Assembly: GCF_963678635.1 (NCBI RefSeq)
Contig: NW_026970969.1
Coordinates: 62,001 to 126,000 of the forward strand
DNA from: Symsagittifera roscoffensis
Taxonomy: Eukaryota; Xenacoelomorpha; Acoela; Convolutidae
Length of the DNA: 64,000 nt
Direction: 5' to 3'
Below are positions 59,401 to 64,000 of the stretch, in pieces (position 1 is the first letter of the stretch; each line of letters begins with the position of its first letter). The notes under the pieces were generated by a model. That model worked only from the letters and a program-made list of their open reading frames with translations. It was not told where the DNA came from and made no database searches. Both the position numbers and the translations under genes were made by a program.

Positions 59401-60182
59401 CGTTGACTTTTGCGGCTAAGTCGATATTGCTGAAATATTCATCAAGCACATCCTTGACTGCTTTAGTATCTGACTTTGAATTTCGTAAGTAATTACCTTA
59501 TGTCTCCCGTTTTCCATTTCTGCATGCACCAGAAATTGTTGACAATCACTCAAATAATCTTTTATTTTATCTCTTCGTTTCCTTTTCTCCGTTGAATTTT
59601 ATATCAGCAATTTCTTCTTTGTACAGCAAAGAAACTTGAGGTATTTTTTTCGGTTGCATTTGTGTATTTTTTAATCTATTTTAAGAAAGACAAAAATCAC
59701 TAATATGGTAATCTTATTGGACACAACGCCATGGCTTAATTGAATAATTTTATGATTGGAAACAAAACAAATAAACGTTCCTAAAATCCATAAAGAAAGC
59801 TGTAATTTAATTGGACACAACTACAGATCAACTAATGGAAAATCAATTCTGAGTGCTTAAAACCCTATATTCTCCTTACTCATAAGTAAAAATCTTTTGT
59901 TTTCATTAACTATCTACTGCTACATCCTCTCTCAGCTCTTAACATTATAATTTTAACCTAAATGCCATCAACTACCTCCTTTTTCAGCACTTCACTGTTT
60001 CTCGCTTTTACCCTGTAGCTTTTACTCAACTTTGTGCCCAAAAAAAAACAATTCTCTATGCAAAACAGCAACCTTATGTACTCGGTAGAATTTTCTGCCT
60101 GATTTAGTACAACTTCAAGCGCGGGAAAAAGTCTGGCACATCGTGGAAATGATGCAAAAATGATTTTTACGAACATCATATG

Positions 60183-60480
60183 ATGCAAGTAACCATCACA
60201 GAGAATCATTTTGCAACGATGCGAATTACGTCACAGATTGCAAAAAAATGTGGTATAGACTTTTCCGAGGTTTCTGGATCTGTGGCTCAACCAGTCGACG
60301 ATTTTCACATTCCTTGAGAGAAAGCAAGATCAGCCGAAAACCCCATCACACTACATGAAGTTGAGGGCTTCTCAGAAACATGACGCCTCCAGCTCGACAG
60401 CAACTGCTTACATTTTCGTCCAGCTATGTGTTCTTTAGAGAATCTCCAGAACTCTATTGCTGCTCGACAGTTCTTTGATT
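60183..60480 (+). pseudogene. Unrecognised coding-like remnant
   Basis: A 44-codon frame begins MQVTITENHFATMRITSQ and runs to 'SVAQPVDDFHIP' and a stop at 60,315. The same frame stays readable beyond it, 'EKARSAENPITLHEVEGFSE', a stop, then about 35 more codons with 'FRPAMCSLENLQNSIAARQF'. Composition is less AT-rich than its surroundings. Only two stops in about 98 codons of AT-rich DNA suggests a decayed exon. No family is recognised. Confidence 0.3.
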
Positions 60481-60582
60481 AATTATTTTGAAATTAATTG
60501 ATGTTTTAATACTTACCTGGTTCTTTGTACTTAAAGAAACTCTGAGAATAGAACAGTTGATTTTGAGCCATTTTTCGCTTCT

Positions 60583-60735
60583 TGTCAAAACAAAGAAACA
60601 TTTTTCACACTTTGCTTAAAAAACTTTTAACTTTTTATAGAAAAAAGTGAAACACTTTTAACAATTTTGTCAAAAAAAGTGAAACATTTTTCACATCTTG
60701 TCAAAAAAATGGAAACAATTGTCGCATTTTGTAAA
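60583..60735. repeat. Imperfect 32-base tandem repeat
   Basis: Units built on 'gtgaaacatttttcac' and 'cttgtcaaaaaaa' recur about every 32 bases, with two clear copies at about 60,647-60,710 and degraded ones on each side. Each unit contains the inverted words 'gtgaaa' and 'tttcac'. Confidence 0.7.
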
Positions 60736-63420
60736 ATCATCTTGAAAATCAGGAAAAAAACTAAATCTTGCTTGCAAGTTTGAAAAATTGTTTGCAAATT
60801 CCTTAATAGGGATAAACTTTTTTTTCTTTTTCTTTAAAATTTTATTTCATTTTGTACAAAATACAGAGAAACTATATAGATGATCAAAAGTTTCTGAATT
60901 TTTTAAATGAAAAAATGACATGATCACGATTAACAAATCCATTAACATTAATAGAACAGTCAATTATTTATAAAAATTCATATTCTTCTTTTGAGTTTTC
61001 ATCTTTGCGTTTTATTTCGAGAAAAGCTTAACTAAATTTGTGTGGAAGCTGAATTCTGGTTAGAACCTAATTATTTACGTTTGCTTTTTTTGCGTAACAG
61101 TCTTTTATTTGCATACTGCTCCTTTCCACTTAAAATTATGATAAACAGCGCAATCAAGTTTGCTGAAAATTTTGCCAGTTGATGAAAAAACGTTCAAAAA
61201 AAATAACATTCATAACATTGCACAGAATTTAAAAACAATCAACAACTTGATATGTGAAATGAAGTTTACCCAATTGGTGAAAAACTCGATCGAAAGATGA
61301 ACCAATCAGTATTACATGAAGCTGAAAGTTTTCCAATGAAAAGTAAAAATTTTGGGTAGTAATTATTCATGATGCGCTCTTTCATATCAGCAAATCTTGT
61401 AGTACCTCATCAATTAAATGTTCGATAAAAAACAAGAGTTCTTGAAAAAAAATTGTGATTTGTTCTTACAGATTCCTACAGAATACATTTGAAAAAACAA
61501 CAGCATGAACCACACCTGCTACTAATTTTTCAGTTCCCTCTTAGTCTTTGAAAGAAAAATTGATTTTTCTTCAACAGAATCAAAAGTTAAAAATTTGGAT
61601 AAAAGTTTGATGTAGGTAATAATAAGCTATTTTTGGGAGATTCAAATAAACAGCCCAGCTCGCCAACAACCCAGCTTGTAAACTGTTTGAATACACTCTA
61701 GAGCCAAAATTTCTTAACTAAATCACTTTTCTTTCAAGGCTGTTGTTTAGCGGTAACATGTGGTAGTTTTATCTTAAAAACAGCTCTGGTGTGAGGCTTT
61801 GATATATGAAATATTTCATGATAAAACCACGCAAAGGTTTAATTTGCTTACAAAACAATTGTCATTTTTTTCGGGAGAGAGGGGGGAGTTTTGGAAACCT
61901 TTTACTGTTCAGACTATTTTTCAGTTCTTGCTAAGAAACCAATGTAATCTAATTCTTATAAAGAGTAATTGGTGTTTTACCTTCCAGGTTCCAACATAAG
62001 TAGGACTGATTAAGTTTAACTTGCTGAAAAATTTTTCAGTGAACGCAATTTGAAAGTAATCGGACGTATCATTTGTAGTAGAAAAAAAAATCAAAGGCGA
62101 GTAGCTCAATGACATTTTTCAGCACATAAAGTGATTATTTTCTTAGTTGTCTATGAATGTGATTCTGTTTTAACTAGCTGTAAAGTGAAACTGTTTGGAG
62201 ACTCTTCAAAACGGTAGCATTGACATACAATAACGCTTTCCCTACTCAAAAGAGATAGATCGATTTTTTTTTTGGTTTTTGAGTCATGTGAAGATTTAGT
62301 CAAAAGATTTTCAAAGATAATTTAAAACGAAGGTAAACTCAATATAGGAAAATGTTGAAGGAAGCAGGCTATGTGATGTTGAAAAGTATGATTAAATTTC
62401 TTTTTCTTCCCATCACTCATCTCCCGATTTCGATTCGTGTTCAGTAGTTCGTCCAATTTCAAATAGTTTGATAGAACAGTCTTTTGAATAAACAAATCTT
62501 CACGTTAGAATACCTAATTCGCATGCTCAAGCATACATTGACTGCTGTATTTTACTCAAACTCCAAACTGCCTTTATCTAGGAAAAAATCACTTGGAAAA
62601 AAATTCTGAAAATGAAAGAACGCACTGTTTACACAATTCGAACACTACCAAACCGTATTTTGTGAAAAAAAGTCCGTACTGTAAACAACTACATCGAGCC
62701 AAATTCAGTAGCTTTTTATCAAAAGTAGCTTTACCGACATGTTTTTACCTCGCTTTCTGAAATTGGAACTGTTTTGAAGTGTTTGAACTGTTTTGGTCTC
62801 AATTTGTTTTACAAATATTATATGGTTTTCACGTCCACTGGAAAAATTTCGTCTGCTGTAAAAGCAACACTAAATGATCATTTTTTGCTCCAGGTTGAAC
62901 CACCAACAAAAATATCAGTTTAGGGTATAATTCTGAGATGAGTATTTGCACAAGATGTGCACCATAAAATTGCAGGTTTTAATCTAACACTTTTGTGTGT
63001 CAGTTTTGGCTAAATTAAACCTAGAAAGGGCAAAACACAAGTTCCACAAAGTTTGTTACTCCCTTAAACTTGGTTTGGGTTATTTTGGCTTGGACTTTTT
63101 TCGGGCCAAATATGAGAATGACAAATTATAGCAAAATAACTAACTCTCTTAAGTGAAAGCACATTCAGACTCTGAAAACTAGTACGCATTCAAATGGCTC
63201 AAAGTTGAACAAAAATCGATTGTTTTTTACTTCAACAGAATTTTGATTCGAACGAGTTCAAAAGAAATAAAGATATTAGGACTATGAAAATTTATAACTT
63301 CCTAAGGACCTTATCATGATACTCGAGACACTTTCATCGCTAGCATCTTCCGTATTTTCCTCTCTGGGACCTTAGAGCTCCCCATTGGTGGCGTTGTGTC
63401 GCTAACTCCCTCTTTGGTCA

Positions 63421-63999
63421 TCACGCTTCGGGAGAGCCGTAATCGTCGATTGTTCCATAGGGTGCAGTCACCCCGGAACCTGGCGCATTCTTGTTGGCGA
63501 CTAATCGTCCAGCTGTCTCTATCAGCCTCTTCACCGTTTGTTCCACGACTGGGTCACCCAAGGTGTCACTAGGGTCCGGGATTGTCACTCGACCTGTTGT
63601 TATCGTGTTTCCGTTGTCTGACTCATTTCTCGACGCCTCAAGAGTTCCATCGGGGACTGCCCATGAGGAACACTCCTTGCAGGTATCACCTTCTTTAGGG
63701 CTGTTGTCAACGCCACCCGCTCTTTGCAATCCCGCCTCAAGTGCTCATTCTCTTCGCTCTGCTTTTTGCTGCAGTCTTCGAACAATCTCTTCCACATGTC
63801 CCTATCTTCCTCCGTACTGAGCATGGTGTTGGTCATCTCATCCATCTCCCTTCTCGTCCTTTCCAGCTCGTCTTCTACTCCATCTAGGTCTTGCATGGTT
63901 CGGTTCGTTTGAACCCCTTGTTCTACTTTCGCCCTCCTTGGTGGCACAGCTGCTCTCAGTGGTGAACCAGATGAGGCAGCCTTCGCTTTTCATCTCCTG
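63421..63999 (-). pseudogene. Coiled-coil, gag-like N-terminal sequence, frameshifted, cut by the window edge
   Basis: Base composition changes sharply at about 63,330 to GC-richer DNA without long A or T runs. On the minus strand a frame open to the window edge contains MPPRRAKVEQGVQTN (63,947), then a heptad-rich stretch 'DELERTRREMDEMTNTML' to 'EENEHLRRDCKERV'. Near 63,640-63,730 the likely reading moves to another frame that continues with 'SSWAVPDGTLEASRNESDNG', 'GDPVVEQTVKRLIETAGRLV' and ends 'IDDYGSPEA', stop at 63,421. An 'MPPRR' start, coiled coil and Pro/Ser/Gly-rich linker are common in LTR-retrotransposon gag proteins, which is my preferred guess. I see no zinc knuckle, and the plus frames are shadows. 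Confidence 0.4.
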
Positions 64000-64000
64000 A

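Larger units (their letters stand above)
54960..59470. repeat. Tandem unit P3
   Basis: The left 3 kb is nearly identical to P2, apart from 0.7 kb missing from P2. From about 57,960 rightward it is clearly diverged from P1 and P2, including a missing block of about 25 bases at 57,960, and its open frames are better kept. It ends near 59,460, where P1 and P2 would run into the next unit. Confidence 0.93.
59480..63330. other. AT-rich stretch with little content
   Basis: Apart from the two items listed separately (60,183-60,480 and 60,583-60,735) I see no supported feature. Open frames at 59,958-60,209 (-), 61,799-61,999 (+) and 61,921-62,115 (-) are short and unrecognised. Confidence 0.5.

Noticed and set aside
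1..64000. CRISPR arrays, bacterial operons, ribosome-binding sites and terminators.
   Set aside because: No regularly spaced identical repeats with unique spacers, no long adjacent genes, and the element families present are eukaryotic.

Overview
This window looks like a stretch of animal nuclear DNA made almost entirely of decayed mobile and virus-like elements. It is AT-rich with many A and T runs. No open frame exceeds about 200 codons. Recognisable protein domains are spread over two or three frames and broken by stops, as expected of old insertions. BEL/Pao retrotransposons (32.6-35.5 kb) are known from animals and Maverick/Polinton DNA elements are common there, so I infer an invertebrate, possibly a nematode or arthropod. 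I cannot name the species. I see no intact host gene, no rRNA or tRNA, and no CRISPR array.

Layout. 0-3.3 kb: copy A of a repeat whose minus strand carries an unrecognised gene family, plus that gene's apparent N-terminal part. 3.3-5.2 kb: empty AT-rich DNA. 5.3-7.7 kb (+): pieces of a large protein-primed-type family B DNA polymerase (here 'type II'), with its N-terminal zinc-finger-like domain present twice around an exonuclease fragment. 7.7-14.6 kb: mostly unrecognised, with short tandem repeats. 14.65-25.7 kb (+): a decayed Maverick/Polinton, with two tandem integrase copies, a penton-like capsid gene, a pX-like core protein, the N-terminus of a major capsid protein, a 2.7 kb insertion bounded by inverted repeats, then a long 'type I' PolB pseudogene. 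26.1-26.3 kb: a foldback hairpin. 28.1-32.2 kb: older copies of the unrecognised minus-strand family (F1, D, F2). 32.6-35.5 kb (-): a BEL/Pao element with zinc knuckle, protease, RNase H and integrase but no reverse transcriptase. 34.8-40.8 kb: two tandem 2.8 kb units (B, C) that fuse BEL gag/protease to the unrecognised family. 41.4-43.4 kb: its least damaged copy (E). 43.4-47.4 kb: unrecognised. 47.4-59.5 kb (-): three tandem units carrying type II PolB fragments. 59.5-63.3 kb: AT-rich, little content. 63.4-64.0 kb (-): a visibly GC-richer, coiled-coil gag-like sequence running to the window edge.

How the parts relate. The integrase, capsid genes and PolB at 14.65-25.7 kb would once have worked together: PolB copied the linear element, the integrase inserted it, and the capsid proteins formed a virion. 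The second PolB family lies on both sides in opposite orientations and may come from a different element lineage. The tandem arrays show that the region was later enlarged by segmental duplication. All function calls come from motif and alignment recognition by eye. No database search was possible.
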